NCBI GenBank assembly: GCA_011088105.1
Contig: JAALKI010000014.1
Span: 1 to 64,000, forward strand
Direction: 5' to 3'
Length of the DNA stretch: 64,000 nt
DNA from: Nitrospirota bacterium
Lineage (GTDB): Bacteria; Nitrospirota; Nitrospiria; Nitrospirales; UBA8639
Every line of letters starts with the position of its first letter. Positions within the stretch are counted from its first letter, which is position 1. Below, one piece after another: positions 26,401 to 35,668 of the stretch. The position numbers were made by a program, and so were the translations under genes. Below the pieces are notes generated by a model, which worked only from the letters and a program-made list of their open reading frames with translations, was not told the DNA's origin and did not search any database.

Positions 26401-27417
26401 ATGACTTTTCACAACATTCTTATTTGCAAACTTCGATACATTGGCGATGTGCTCTTGTGTGTTCCTGCCCTTCGCGCTCTTCGGACACAGTATAAGACGG
26501 CCCGTATTGTGATGGCTGTTAATGCTGGGACTGACGAGGTCCTCCGGAATAATCCCTATATCGATGACATATTGGTCGTGCCTCACTCCTGGGGCTTAGT
26601 GCAATGGCAATTTCTTCGGGAAATCAGGCGGCAGCGGTTTGATTGTGTCATTGATTTCACGGACGGGGATCGGTCGGCTGTTCTGACAGCGCTGACGGGG
26701 GCACCTAAGAGGATTGGGTATAATCGGGAGCATCGCTGGCGTGGGTGGATGTATTCCGAATGTGTTTTCCCTTCGTCCGAGTCGGTACACATGGTGGATT
26801 ATCATGCTCAGGCGCTAGCAAGTTTGGGGGGAGAGACGCAAGTCGGAGATCCTGAAGTTTTTATAGGATCAGATGATGCGCAGACAGCCAGCCGATTGGT
26901 TAAGGGGTTGAATTTACATGATCGAAGATGGGTCATGCTGCACCCGACCGCTAGGTATTGGTTCAAGGCGTGGCCGTTTGAACGATTTGCCACGCTGAGT
27001 GATTGGTTCCAAGAGAAAGGCGTGTCTGTGGTGTTAGTGGGGAGTTCGAAGGATCGTGAGATAGGCGATCACATTCAACAGGCTACCCGGCATCCGCCGA
27101 TTTCCTTGATCGGACAAACCAATCTTCTTGAATTAGCGGCACTCATGAAACGGGCTGCACTGTTTATCGGCAATGATGCTGGGCCTATGCATGTTGCTGC
27201 AGCTGTCGGATGTCCCGTCGTGGCTCTATTTGGGCCATCTGACCCCAAGGTTTGGGGACCGCGAGGATCTAAGGCCACGGTGCTATATAAAGGTCTGGAT
27301 TGTCGGGAATGTTTTTACCCCGGGTGCTTTCGAGGTGAATCGAGTTGCATGAAACTGATCACGGTTGATGATGTGATTAACGCGTCCATTCCCTTTTTGC
27401 CTGTGAATTGTCTGTGA
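26401..27417 (+). CDS. GT9 heptosyltransferase family protein
   Basis: A 338-residue GT9 protein starting with ILICKLRYIGDVLLCVPALRAL and carrying the C-terminal FIGNDAGPMHVAAAVGCPVVALFGPSDP block. A Cys cluster (DCRECFYPGCFRGESSC) near the end resembles that of WaaF/WaaQ-like proteins. It is the last gene of the plus-strand LPS cluster and converges with an unrelated gene 154 bp on. No clear terminator is seen in the gap. Confidence 0.86.
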   Translation: MTFHNILICKLRYIGDVLLCVPALRALRTQYKTARIVMAVNAGTDEVLRNNPYIDDILVVPHSWGLVQWQFLREIRRQRFDCVIDFTDGDRSAVLTALTGAPKRIGYNREHRWRGWMYSECVFPSSESVHMVDYHAQALASLGGETQVGDPEVFIGSDDAQTASRLVKGLNLHDRRWVMLHPTARYWFKAWPFERFATLSDWFQEKGVSVVLVGSSKDREIGDHIQQATRHPPISLIGQTNLLELAALMKRAALFIGNDAGPMHVAAAVGCPVVALFGPSDPKVWGPRGSKATVLYKGLDCRECFYPGCFRGESSCMKLITVDDVINASIPFLPVNCL

Positions 27418-27571
27418 CAGAACCTCTGTTATGTAAATTGATGCCTGAGGCTTCTTTGATTTTGCTCCTAGCACAGACACAATCTCATGAACATCCAATT
27501 ATCTGAAGAGCCTGGCTGTTTTCCCTCACGATCTTTCATTATACCGTGCTAAATAGGGATGGTGCTCTCGT

Positions 27572-28453
27572 TTATGGTGTCTGTGCAGCTGATTGAGCGC
27601 ATCGGAAGCCAATCGTGGCCTCACGTTGGTTAGGATACGCTCCACCGCGTGTTGCTGTTCGAAGCATTTGAGGGCGACTCTTCCAGGAGCCTCCACGCAC
27701 GCTTTTATACCGCCCTGCTTTTGGACCTTGGGGATTCCGCCTTGGTCCAATGGCATAGTAATCAGGGCCAAACCAATCATGGACCCATTCTCCGATGTTC
27801 CCTGCCATGTGATGGATCCCATAGGGGCTTTGTCCTTCTTCCCAACTGTCGACAGCTGCCACAAGAGGAATTTGATGGACATGATAGGCTCCAAAGACGG
27901 CTGTGGCTGGTGATGGCGCTGCCTGGCCCCAAGGAAAAAGGTGACCCTGGTCGCCGCGAGCCGCTTTTTCCCATTCGGCTTCTGTCGGCAAGCGCTTTTG
28001 GTGAGCTTGGCAAAAATCCGACGCTTCGGTCCAGGTGACATATAATGCAGGCCATGGGGCCAAGACCTGGTCTGGAATGAAATGAACGCTGATGAGATGC
28101 CAAATTAATTCCTGTAATTCCTTCGAGACGGGATGATGGTTCTGATGAAGAAAAACGAGGAATTCCGCCAGTGTCACCTCATATTGGTCAATGGAAAATG
28201 CATCGAGCCAAATTCGGCGTTGGGGAAATTCTGTATCGTCATATTGGGTGGCGAGGCCGAATGGATCATCGTCAATGCGATTTGTCCCCATCAAAAACCA
28301 TCCAGAAGGGATCGTGATTATGGGAGAAGGCTTCGCAAATTGGGCAATGCCTGTTATATGGTTGGCTAACTCTGGTGGTGGAGTCATGGTTGCTCGCGAA
28401 TAGTCTGGTTGACTTGGTAGAAGAAAGATCGCGAGAAAAAGAACCCATGTCAT
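27572..28453 (-). CDS. SUMF1/FGE-fold protein, exported, lacking catalytic cysteines
   Basis: A 293-residue protein with an N-terminal signal-like segment (MTWVLFLAIFLLPSQP) followed by a formylglycine-generating-enzyme-type domain: IPSGWFLMGTN, DAFSIDQYEVT, RLPTEAEWEKAARG, GNIGEWVHDW and a closing RGGSW...IGFRCA. True FGE enzymes have copper-binding Cys residues shortly after RGGSW; here that stretch reads KSRPQMLRTATRGG with no Cys, so sulfatase activation is unlikely. Start at ATG 28453 after AGAGG rather than the upstream TTG. Probably a periplasmic binding or structural protein. Confidence 0.85.
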   Translation of the reverse strand: MTWVLFLAIFLLPSQPDYSRATMTPPPELANHITGIAQFAKPSPIITIPSGWFLMGTNRIDDDPFGLATQYDDTEFPQRRIWLDAFSIDQYEVTLAEFLVFLHQNHHPVSKELQELIWHLISVHFIPDQVLAPWPALYVTWTEASDFCQAHQKRLPTEAEWEKAARGDQGHLFPWGQAAPSPATAVFGAYHVHQIPLVAAVDSWEEGQSPYGIHHMAGNIGEWVHDWFGPDYYAIGPRRNPQGPKAGRYKSVRGGSWKSRPQMLRTATRGGAYPNQREATIGFRCAQSAAQTP

Positions 28454-28474
28454 GAAGCGCCTCTTGATAATCAA

Positions 28475-28861
28475 ATTGTTCTCTCTAAGTCCATAGTCTG
28501 CTATCCTGTGACCGAGCTTGTCTCAAGGCCTTGTGGATGAGTATGATAAATTCACGCTGGTTTTTCTACTCTGTTTGATGGGAATGCTAAAACATTGAAT
28601 GCTTGACACGTAAAATGCTGACCGTTACCCTCATGATGTTAAGAATGTACTAGAGGAATCCCCTGCCGTAAGAGTCCGTTGGCCCTACCAGCTGAAGGTG
28701 TTCATTGAGTCGAGTCGGTGGTCTTTCCCTCACACTGTGTTGAGGGTTCCTCATAAAAGGAAGTGCTTGAGGAGCTGTGGCTTCTCAAAATGGTGGATAT
28801 CTTTTTCAGGATAGCTCGCTAGCCATAGGAGACATCTTTAATTTTGGAAGGAGAGAGTCAC
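28475..28861. other. Intergenic region between divergent genes
   Basis: No credible gene. It contains a likely promoter for the downstream ompH gene (28603-28631) and a long leader of about 220 nt before the start codon. No conserved RNA structure was recognised. Confidence 0.6.
28603..28631 (+). promoter_or_regulatory. Possible promoter upstream of ompH
   Basis: A perfect TTGACA (28603-28608) is followed after exactly 17 bp by TACCCT (28626-28631), which matches the -10 consensus at three positions only. A weak -10 with a perfect -35 can suit an activator or alternative factor. Confidence 0.4.
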
Positions 28862-29464
28862 GTGAGTAGAACAATGTTGTTTCAGTTGGGACCTGTGTCG
28901 TTTAGGAAATCCTTGTCTCTAGTTTGCTTGGGTATCTTCTTGGTAGTGATTGGTCTATCGCCAGTATGGGCTGCGAAAGCGAAGTCTTTTAAGGTGGGTG
29001 TCGTGGATCCTCAGGCCGTCATTCAAGGATCCAAAGCTGGAAAACGTGCGCTCGCGACGCTTCAAGAGCATGCTAATGTGCGAAAAAATTTGCTTAAAAA
29101 AGATGAAGAAGCAATCGAAAAACTGACGGGAGTTCTTGAAGAAGCCAATAATCTATCCGAGGAAAAACGAAAAGAAAAACAGGATTACTATCAAAAGACT
29201 TACCAAGATTATCAACAGAAAGTTCAAGGATTTCAGAAACGCACTCAACAGTTCAAGCAAGAATTAGCCGAAAAGCAAAAAGAGATGGTGGTAGAATACA
29301 TGGGGAAGATTCGGGTCGCCACTAAAGCCGTTGCGGAAAAGCATGGTTTCTCGATGGTGATAGATAAAGGCAGTCCTGAAACTTTGCATATCGTGTTATA
29401 CAATAAGAAAGGACTGGACATTACGAGTGAAGTCGTGAAGGAGTTTGATCGGCGTTTCAAGTAG
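28862..29464 (+). CDS. Periplasmic chaperone Skp/OmpH family
   Basis: A 200-residue protein with a signal peptide (SLSLVCLGIFLVVIGLSPVWA, cut near residue 38) and a long central coiled coil (about residues 70-150, rich in K, E and Q), as in trimeric Skp that holds unfolded outer-membrane proteins. The C-terminal VVIDKGSPETLHIVLYNKKGLDIT is a typical OmpH end. The start is GTG 28862, 7 nt after GGAAGGAGAG; the upstream TTG in the same frame overlaps that site. It is separate from the bamA-linked OmpH-like lipoprotein at 40 kb, so the organism has two family members. Confidence 0.88.
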   Translation: MSRTMLFQLGPVSFRKSLSLVCLGIFLVVIGLSPVWAAKAKSFKVGVVDPQAVIQGSKAGKRALATLQEHANVRKNLLKKDEEAIEKLTGVLEEANNLSEEKRKEKQDYYQKTYQDYQQKVQGFQKRTQQFKQELAEKQKEMVVEYMGKIRVATKAVAEKHGFSMVIDKGSPETLHIVLYNKKGLDITSEVVKEFDRRFK

Positions 29465-29516
29465 TTCTCTTGTTCCAGCACTCGCATGCTTTCCTGTTAA
29501 TGTGCCTATTGGTTTG

Positions 29517-29560
29517 GGCTTGGGCCGTTGTGAAGAAATCAACGGCCCAAGCCTTTTCTT
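29517..29560 (+). terminator. Rho-independent terminator of ompH
   Basis: A perfect 13-bp stem, GGCTTGGGCCGTT (29517-29529) with AACGGCCCAAGCC (29541-29553), followed by TTTTCTTCT. The strongest terminator in the window after that of ssrA. Confidence 0.95.
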
Positions 29561-29621
29561 CTCCGCTTTCTACGGCTTTAATTCACGTCTTCCAGGCTAG
29601 AGCATACTGAACCTATTTCCA

Positions 29622-30713
29622 TCAGATCCTGCGACTCTCGAGAACGTGCTGCATTTGTTGCATGGCGGTCTTGACCACTTCCTCGACAGAAACCTCTGTC
29701 ATGCATCGATGATCAATGGGACACCAGCGCAGGAGACAGGGCGTGCACCTCACAGGCTGTCTGACCACGGCATGACGATTTCCATAGGGTGCCGTCGTGT
29801 CAGGATTTGTTGGTCCAAAGATTGCCACAACAGGAACTCCAAGCGCATCAGCCATATGCATGGGACCTGTGTCGTTGGTTAGGAAGCCGTGGCATTGTTT
29901 GATGATCGCCATCAATTCCCGAATGGTTGTGTGTCCTGATAGAACCATTGTTTTGGCTTGCATGTGTTGAGCAATAGTTTGTCCCAAGGCTTCCTCACCT
30001 GCCTTCCCTACGATGAGAGCGCCGATGTCTTTCTCTTCTTCTAATACAGATTGCAGGTACTTGATGATGTGGTCTGCTGCCTCGGCAAACCGCTCTGGCA
30101 ACCATCGCTTGGCGCCGCCATATACTGATCCAGGGTTAATGCCAATCCACAACATGGTTTGTGTTTGTAGCTTGTTTTCTGCCCATTCTTTTTCTTGCTC
30201 TGTGATGACGAGGCTCGGGGAGTGGTGTTGAAAGTCACTGGTGACTGGCCGAAGCATCTCGCTGAAGTACTCGGTATGATGTCGCTGTGCTGTCCACCTT
30301 GGGAGGGGAATCGGATGGGAAAGCCATGGCCTTCGTCCATCTGTTGCATACCCATACCGAATGGGAATGTTGGCGAACCACGTTAGGAGTGCTGCTTCAA
30401 ACGCGTTCTGAAACAGAACCGCCATATCTGTCTGTAATGATCGAAGTTCACGGATCAATGCGAATTTACCGAATATCCCAGCATGTCGGTGCTGATGGTC
30501 ATATGTCACAATGTGATCAATGGCTGGATGGTGTTGGAGTAGCTCGGCAATCGTTGGTCGGGCCAATACCGAAATGTGAGCGAGAGGAAAGATTTCGCGG
30601 AGAGCTATCAAGGCTGGAGTGCACATGACCGCATCCCCAATCCAGTTAGGGACACGAACGAGAATTCGCTGAAGGTTCTTTCTCTGTATCCCCTGGGGGT
30701 TTTTCTTTCTCAT
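29622..30713 (-). CDS. waaF: LPS heptosyltransferase II (GT9)
   Basis: A 363-residue GT9 enzyme: RILVRVPNWIGDAVMCTPALIAL (the NWIGD form is characteristic of WaaF) and a C-terminal FLTNDTGPMHMADALGVPVVAIFGPTNPDTTAPYG. It adds the second heptose to the LPS inner core. The start is ATG 30713, 2 bp after the lpxK stop and preceded by AAGG; the frame is open further upstream but only inside lpxK. It is the last gene of the long envelope operon. A Cys-rich RCTPCLLRWCP near the end is usual for WaaF. Confidence 0.9.
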   Translation of the reverse strand: MRKKNPQGIQRKNLQRILVRVPNWIGDAVMCTPALIALREIFPLAHISVLARPTIAELLQHHPAIDHIVTYDHQHRHAGIFGKFALIRELRSLQTDMAVLFQNAFEAALLTWFANIPIRYGYATDGRRPWLSHPIPLPRWTAQRHHTEYFSEMLRPVTSDFQHHSPSLVITEQEKEWAENKLQTQTMLWIGINPGSVYGGAKRWLPERFAEAADHIIKYLQSVLEEEKDIGALIVGKAGEEALGQTIAQHMQAKTMVLSGHTTIRELMAIIKQCHGFLTNDTGPMHMADALGVPVVAIFGPTNPDTTAPYGNRHAVVRQPVRCTPCLLRWCPIDHRCMTEVSVEEVVKTAMQQMQHVLESRRI

Positions 30714-30715
30714 CC

Positions 30716-31810
30716 TTACGAGCTCTTTGGAGAGGCCGTCATCATGGCGTCGTTCTTCCTGACGGTTGTCAATGTCTGCGTGAGGAGCATTTCTAGTGTT
30801 TCCAGCCCTTCGAGAAACTGGATGCCCAATCGAACTGACCATATTTCATCACATGGTTCTAGCAAGGGTTGTATTTTGACGGCGTCTTTTTCAGTAGTGA
30901 GAATAATCTCTGTCGCACAACATTGCGCATGTTGTCGAATGATCGCCAGATCATTTGAGGAATAGGTATGATGATCGGGAAAAACATATTCGTCTATATG
31001 GTCTGGGCCGAGTGCGATCATGTTTCTTCGAAAGGATGAGGGATTCCCAATACCACTCACAAGGAGTACGCGTTTTCCTTGTATTGAGCTGATGGGATGC
31101 TGTGTGCCATTCGAGATATTCAGGAAGTACTCAGGGCGAAACTGCGTGATGGCACAGGGGAAGGCTTTGCCTGTTGCTGTGCGGATGGGAGCCAGTACGT
31201 CATGTTGCTGATGATGGGTGTCGGCCCGTGTCAGGATAACCACTGTCGCTCTGGCTGCACCAAGTAGCGGCTCTCGTAAGCGGCCTGCTGGCAATAACTG
31301 CTGTAAGCCTTCTGGATCAGATGCATCAATTAATAAGATGTTCATGTCACGGGATATGCCGAGATGTTGAAACCCATCATCTAAGACAAAGACATCGACA
31401 GGATATTGGTCTAGCACCCATTGACCAAGTCGGTAACGATCTGCTCCGACCGCGACACAGATTCCTGGACAACGTTGGGCGAGAAGAAACGGCTCATCTC
31501 CTGCTTGATCGGCTTCCACCAATATGTTGTGAAAGTTGGATGCTAAAAGTTGAGTCTCTCGACTGCGTCTCCGATAGCCTCGGCTCAAAACACCGACTTT
31601 CCAACCTTTGCTGGCTAACCATTGAGCGAGCCAGATGGTCATGGGTGTTTTTCCTGTCCCACCTACGGTTAGATTGCCAATGCTGATAACTGGTTTCGGT
31701 AATGTCTTAGAACGTATCCATTGGTTCTCATAGAGCCACAGTCGTGCCTTGACGGCTATGCCATAGGGAAAGCGTAACACATTCAGTATCGAGGACAATC
31801 GTTGCTGCAT
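30716..31810 (-). CDS. lpxK: Tetraacyldisaccharide 4'-kinase
   Basis: A 364-residue LpxK. The P-loop is in ISIGNLTVGGTGKTPMTIWLA (about 42-62), followed by GVLSRGYRR, GDEPFLLAQRCPG and LDDGFQH with the catalytic Asp. It phosphorylates the 4' position of the lipid A disaccharide at the inner membrane using ATP; an N-terminal hydrophobic helix is present. The start codon directly follows the waaA stop (TAAATG), so the two are coupled. Confidence 0.95.
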   Translation of the reverse strand: MQQRLSSILNVLRFPYGIAVKARLWLYENQWIRSKTLPKPVISIGNLTVGGTGKTPMTIWLAQWLASKGWKVGVLSRGYRRRSRETQLLASNFHNILVEADQAGDEPFLLAQRCPGICVAVGADRYRLGQWVLDQYPVDVFVLDDGFQHLGISRDMNILLIDASDPEGLQQLLPAGRLREPLLGAARATVVILTRADTHHQQHDVLAPIRTATGKAFPCAITQFRPEYFLNISNGTQHPISSIQGKRVLLVSGIGNPSSFRRNMIALGPDHIDEYVFPDHHTYSSNDLAIIRQHAQCCATEIILTTEKDAVKIQPLLEPCDEIWSVRLGIQFLEGLETLEMLLTQTLTTVRKNDAMMTASPKSS

Positions 31811-33097
31811 TTACTCGATATCCAACAGCGGGGTGATTATCTGTAGATTCTTCTTCACGACCCCTTGGTTCATGTGAACGACTCGTTGGGCGGCTTGGCC
31901 AGTTTCCATACGCCAGATAGAGTTGTGTAATCCTTTCAGGCATATGTTGGTTAATTCTTCCCCGTTCTGCACGCGAATGCCACCACCGTTTTGGATTAAG
32001 AGATTGGCTGTCTCTTCGCAATGATCCGTATATGGTCCAAAGATAACCGGGATTCCCCAACGCGCTGGTTCTAGCAGGTTATGTCCACCAATAGGCGCGA
32101 GTGTTCCTCCAACGAATGCCATACATCCCAAGCTGTATGCATTGGCCAATTCTCCCTGAGAGTCAAGGATGAGGACTCGTGGCTTGGGATAGTTTTCGGG
32201 TTTCTGTTGTCCTTTCTTGACCTGGCTTCGCCGTACAATAGAGAACCCGTTTTGGTGAATGGTGGCTTCGAGCTGAGGCATACGCTCAAGGTGTCGTGGC
32301 GCAATTAGGAGAAGGACATCAGGCCTATCTTGGAGAAGATTTTTATACATAGTGAGTAACAGGATGTCTTCTTCTGCATGAGTGCTTCCTGCCACAATGA
32401 GGTGTTCTTCTGGTGTGGCGCCAACCCATTCAGGTTGCATTCCCGGTGGACGTGAGAGGTTTTCAGGTTGGTCAAACTTCATATTTCCGGTTCGATGAAC
32501 CGCGGCAGGATGAGCACCTAAGGCCACAAGCTGTTGAACATCTCGATCGGACTGCATAAGACAAACTGAGAGGCATTGTAGGACACTTCGCATAAAACAG
32601 CGGATCATGTGATAGCGGTGGAAGGATCGCGAAGAGATCCGTCCATTGATTAATACGGATGGCACGCCGTGTCGGTGGAGCTGTCGAAAAAGATTGGGCC
32701 ACAGTTCTGTTTCAACGACAATACATATTTTAGGGCGAAGGGTTTGGATGTGCCTCTTGATCATCCAAGGGAAATCTAACGGTAAATAACAATGCTCAGC
32801 GATGCCCCCAAGTTGTTGCTTGACGGCTTCTCGCCCTGTTTCCGTGACAGTTGATACGACAAGCGGTATGTCAGGGAATTGTTTGCGGAGCGCTTGAATG
32901 AAGGGTGTTGTGGCCATGACTTCTCCAAGAGAGACGGCATGAATCCAAATACCTTCAGACATTTTGTCTCGTCTCCATACTGGATGTTTCCCAAGACGAT
33001 ATAGAAAGCCTGGTCGACATCGTTTTTTGGCCAATAACATAACGAGAAGCACAGGCGAGAAAAGAATAAGCAGCAGATTGTAGAAGAAATATCCCAT
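31811..33097 (-). CDS. waaA: 3-deoxy-D-manno-octulosonic acid transferase
   Basis: A 428-residue Kdo transferase (GT30). The N-terminal membrane anchor YFFYNLLLILFSPVLLVMLL is followed by IWIHAVSLGEVMATTPFIQAL with the catalytic Glu, LVVSTVTETGRE, and the C-terminal GGTLAPIGGHNLLEPA. It transfers Kdo from CMP-Kdo to lipid IVA or its equivalent. ATG 33097 is preferred to an upstream in-frame TTG. A 164-bp gap separates it from the DUF374 gene upstream, the longest gap in the operon. Confidence 0.94.
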   Translation of the reverse strand: MGYFFYNLLLILFSPVLLVMLLAKKRCRPGFLYRLGKHPVWRRDKMSEGIWIHAVSLGEVMATTPFIQALRKQFPDIPLVVSTVTETGREAVKQQLGGIAEHCYLPLDFPWMIKRHIQTLRPKICIVVETELWPNLFRQLHRHGVPSVLINGRISSRSFHRYHMIRCFMRSVLQCLSVCLMQSDRDVQQLVALGAHPAAVHRTGNMKFDQPENLSRPPGMQPEWVGATPEEHLIVAGSTHAEEDILLLTMYKNLLQDRPDVLLLIAPRHLERMPQLEATIHQNGFSIVRRSQVKKGQQKPENYPKPRVLILDSQGELANAYSLGCMAFVGGTLAPIGGHNLLEPARWGIPVIFGPYTDHCEETANLLIQNGGGIRVQNGEELTNICLKGLHNSIWRMETGQAAQRVVHMNQGVVKKNLQIITPLLDIE

Positions 33098-33261
33098 GGT
33101 GTATGTCAATATCTCTGTGGCATGATCATGTCAAGAATGGTGAGTGAATTCATTATCTTGTTTTTTCCTCACACAGAGCCCAAAAGGATTTTCTCTCTAT
33201 AAGGAATCAGCAAAGCAACGAGCTCATGTGTCCAAGGGCGAATGAGGCCCAGAGCTTCTGG

Positions 33262-33911
33262 TCATTGAATGGCTGTTTGGGCTTGATGCGTCATGGTCTT
33301 CAAAATAGACTCTACATGGTTGCGAGTCATCTCAAGGTCGGCCTGTGAGGCGTGAGGGTCGACCCAGATCGGATCACCCCAGATAAAGATCCCTTTCCCT
33401 AGAGGGCATGGAATGAAAAAGCGATCCCAACTGGAAAAGACTTTTTTTTTGAGCAGGCAAAGACTAATGGGACAATGGGCATGCCGGTTTTCTTGGCCAA
33501 GTGGACAATGCCAGATTGCGCTACATGACATGGCCCCTTGGGACCATCAGGTGTGACCACGAGATCCGAGCCTGATCGCCCATGTTGAATTAATTCTCGG
33601 AGTGCCGTGACACCCCCACGTGTTGTTGATCCACGAACGGCCTGAAATCCAAATCGCTCGAGAATGCGCCAGATGAGTTCTCCATCCTGATGCCGGCTAA
33701 TCAAAATATGCGCATGCTTCCCTCGATAGGCAAGGGGCATCATGAATTGCTGGCCATGCCAAAAGGCAATAATCATGTTTTTGCCATCACGATAGAGCCC
33801 ATCGATATGGCTGGCTCCGCGCGTTTGGATGTTCAATACAGCTCCGAGACTACGAATTAGGCTAACGCCTACACAGGGCAGGAATCGCCAGAGGAGAGGG
33901 TGGATGTTCAT
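33262..33911 (-). CDS. DUF374 lysophospholipid acyltransferase-like protein, split by a -1 frameshift
   Basis: The reading frame from ATG 33911 encodes the DUF374 acyltransferase core: IIAFWHGQQFMMPLAY, ISRHQDGELIWRILERFGFQAVRGSTTRGG, and VVTPDGPKGPCHVAQSGIVHLAKKTGMPIVPLVFACSKKK. It then meets a stop at 33399 only 13 codons after a run of nine A. The -1 frame continues as VFSSWDRFFIPCPLGKG...GDPIWVDPHASQADLE to 33262, which is the expected family C-terminus. The combined product is about 216 residues, normal for the family. Whether the gene is expressed by frameshifting, is a pseudogene, or suffers a homopolymer sequencing error cannot be told here. The family acylates lipid A-type or lysophospholipid substrates; the start overlaps the msbA stop (TGATG). 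Confidence 0.85.
33441..33447 (-). other. Slippery heptamer A AAA AAG at the frameshift
   Basis: On the coding strand the nine-A run (33450-33442) plus G gives A AAA AAG at 33447-33441. In the zero frame from ATG 33911 the codons are AAA (33446-33444) and AAG (33443-33441), exactly the phase needed for -1 slippage, as in E. coli dnaX. I see no convincing stimulatory hairpin just downstream. Confidence 0.7.
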
Positions 33912-35668
33912 CAGGTATGGGATCCTATGAGTGGCGTGATGACTGGTTGGCGAAATTGTGTGTGATACAATGTGGCATAGGCTCCGTTGCGATCGAGCAA
34001 TTCTGTATGGCAACCGATTTCAAGGATTTGCCCCTGATCTAAGACGACGATCCGATCAGCGTGTTCAACGGTTGAAAGGCGATGAGCGATCACCAAGGTT
34101 GTTCGGCCTTTCATTAAATTTCCTAGTGCCTCTTGTACCATTCGTTCTGATGATGAATCCAGCGAGGATGTAGCCTCATCCAAAATCAAGAGTGGGGGAT
34201 CTCGTAGAATGGCTCTGGCAATGGCGAGTCGCTGGCGTTGACCAACAGAAAGCTTTACACCATTTTCTCCTACGCGTGTCTCCAACTTTTCCGGTAACCG
34301 TTCGATAAACTCCCAGGCAAACGCCGACTTTGCTGCCTCTTCGACCAAACGGTTTGTGGCTTCGGGGCGTCCATAGGCAATATTGTTTTTGATCGTGTCG
34401 TCAAATAAGACGGTTTCTTGGGAGACAATGCTTAGTTGTGTCCGTAGTGATGCACGGGTGACGTCTTGGATATTGTGTCCATCAATGAAGATGGTGCCTT
34501 CAGATGGCCGGTAGAATCGTGGAACCAAGCTCACGAAAGTTGTTTTCCCACTGCCACTTCGACCAACCAGCGCGATGCATTCTCCCGCTTGGATCGTTAT
34601 GGAAATATCACGTAAGGCCGGTTGAGTTTCCCCTTCGTAGGAAAAACGGACATTGCGAAACTCTAACGAGCGAGAGATTGAGGGCAAAAAAGCTTTTCCT
34701 TGATCTCGATCCGATTCATTTTCCAAATCCATGACAGAAAAAACTCGTTGGGCCGCAGCCAATGCTCTTTGAATAGCTTGGTTCGAACCAGATAGTCGTT
34801 TGATGGGGGTGTATGCCATGAACATGGCGGCAAAAAACGAAGAAAAGCTTCCAGGAGACATGATGCCTGTACTGACTAAATGTCCTCCATACCAGATAAT
34901 CACGACGATGCCGCATACCCCGATCATTTCCATGAGAGGCGAAGAAAATGCTACCACCTGAGCCGACTTTTGACTTGCACGTTGATATGCTCGATTCGTC
35001 GTCCCAAATCGTTGTTCTTCCACTGCTTCCTGGCCATAGGCTTTGACAATGCGAATGGCTGCAAAAGCTTCTTTCAAGACAGATGCCATATCGCCCATGC
35101 TTTCTTGCCCCCTGATGGACAGTTTCCGCAATCGTCGGCCTATCTTGATGAGCACGAAAGCCGAGGCTGGCAGGACACAGACCATCACGGTGGCCAATTT
35201 CCAATTTTGATAAAACACTACACCAAGAAGGGCCAGCATGGTTAAGCCTTGCTGAAATAAATCTTTCATGAAGCTTGGGATAGCATTGGCCATTTCATTG
35301 ACGTCATTAATGACGCGCGCCATCAAGCGACCCGATGCGTTGGCATCATGAAATCGAATGGGCAAGCGTACCATCTGCACGAACAGTTGTTGCCGAATGT
35401 CAGCAACAATGCTATTGCCTATATAGCTCATTAAATATGCTTGCCCATAGGCAAATGTTCCTTTGAGAAATGCGACGCCAAAGACGATGAACGGAAGGAC
35501 ACGGAAGAGGAATTGATCTTGCTCAATTAAGACTCCGTCCAAGAGCGGCTGAACTAACCATGCATAGGTCGCCGTGAATGCTGCCACGCCCGCGGAGCAG
35601 AGACAGGCTGCCAGGAGCCGGCCCCGGTATTTTCGGAGAGCAAAAACAAGACGCGTAAAAGTTTTCAT
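33911..35668 (-). CDS. msbA: Lipid A export ABC transporter, permease/ATP-binding protein
   Basis: A 585-residue half-transporter: six transmembrane helices (residues about 1-320), then an ATPase domain with Walker A ALVGRSGSGKTTFVSLVP, Q-loop SQETVLFDDT, signature LSVGQRQRLAIARAIL and Walker B LLILDEATSSLD. As a homodimer it flips lipid A-core to the outer leaflet of the inner membrane. ATG 35668 overlaps the lpxB stop as ATGA and is preferred to the ATG 9 nt upstream. Its neighbours, lpxB and DUF374, fit lipid A rather than drug export. Confidence 0.93.
   Translation of the reverse strand: MKTFTRLVFALRKYRGRLLAACLCSAGVAAFTATYAWLVQPLLDGVLIEQDQFLFRVLPFIVFGVAFLKGTFAYGQAYLMSYIGNSIVADIRQQLFVQMVRLPIRFHDANASGRLMARVINDVNEMANAIPSFMKDLFQQGLTMLALLGVVFYQNWKLATVMVCVLPASAFVLIKIGRRLRKLSIRGQESMGDMASVLKEAFAAIRIVKAYGQEAVEEQRFGTTNRAYQRASQKSAQVVAFSSPLMEMIGVCGIVVIIWYGGHLVSTGIMSPGSFSSFFAAMFMAYTPIKRLSGSNQAIQRALAAAQRVFSVMDLENESDRDQGKAFLPSISRSLEFRNVRFSYEGETQPALRDISITIQAGECIALVGRSGSGKTTFVSLVPRFYRPSEGTIFIDGHNIQDVTRASLRTQLSIVSQETVLFDDTIKNNIAYGRPEATNRLVEEAAKSAFAWEFIERLPEKLETRVGENGVKLSVGQRQRLAIARAILRDPPLLILDEATSSLDSSSERMVQEALGNLMKGRTTLVIAHRLSTVEHADRIVVLDQGQILEIGCHTELLDRNGAYATLYHTQFRQPVITPLIGSHT

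Noticed and set aside
27572-28453. Functional formylglycine-generating enzyme
   Set aside because: The Cys residues needed for catalysis after RGGSW are absent.
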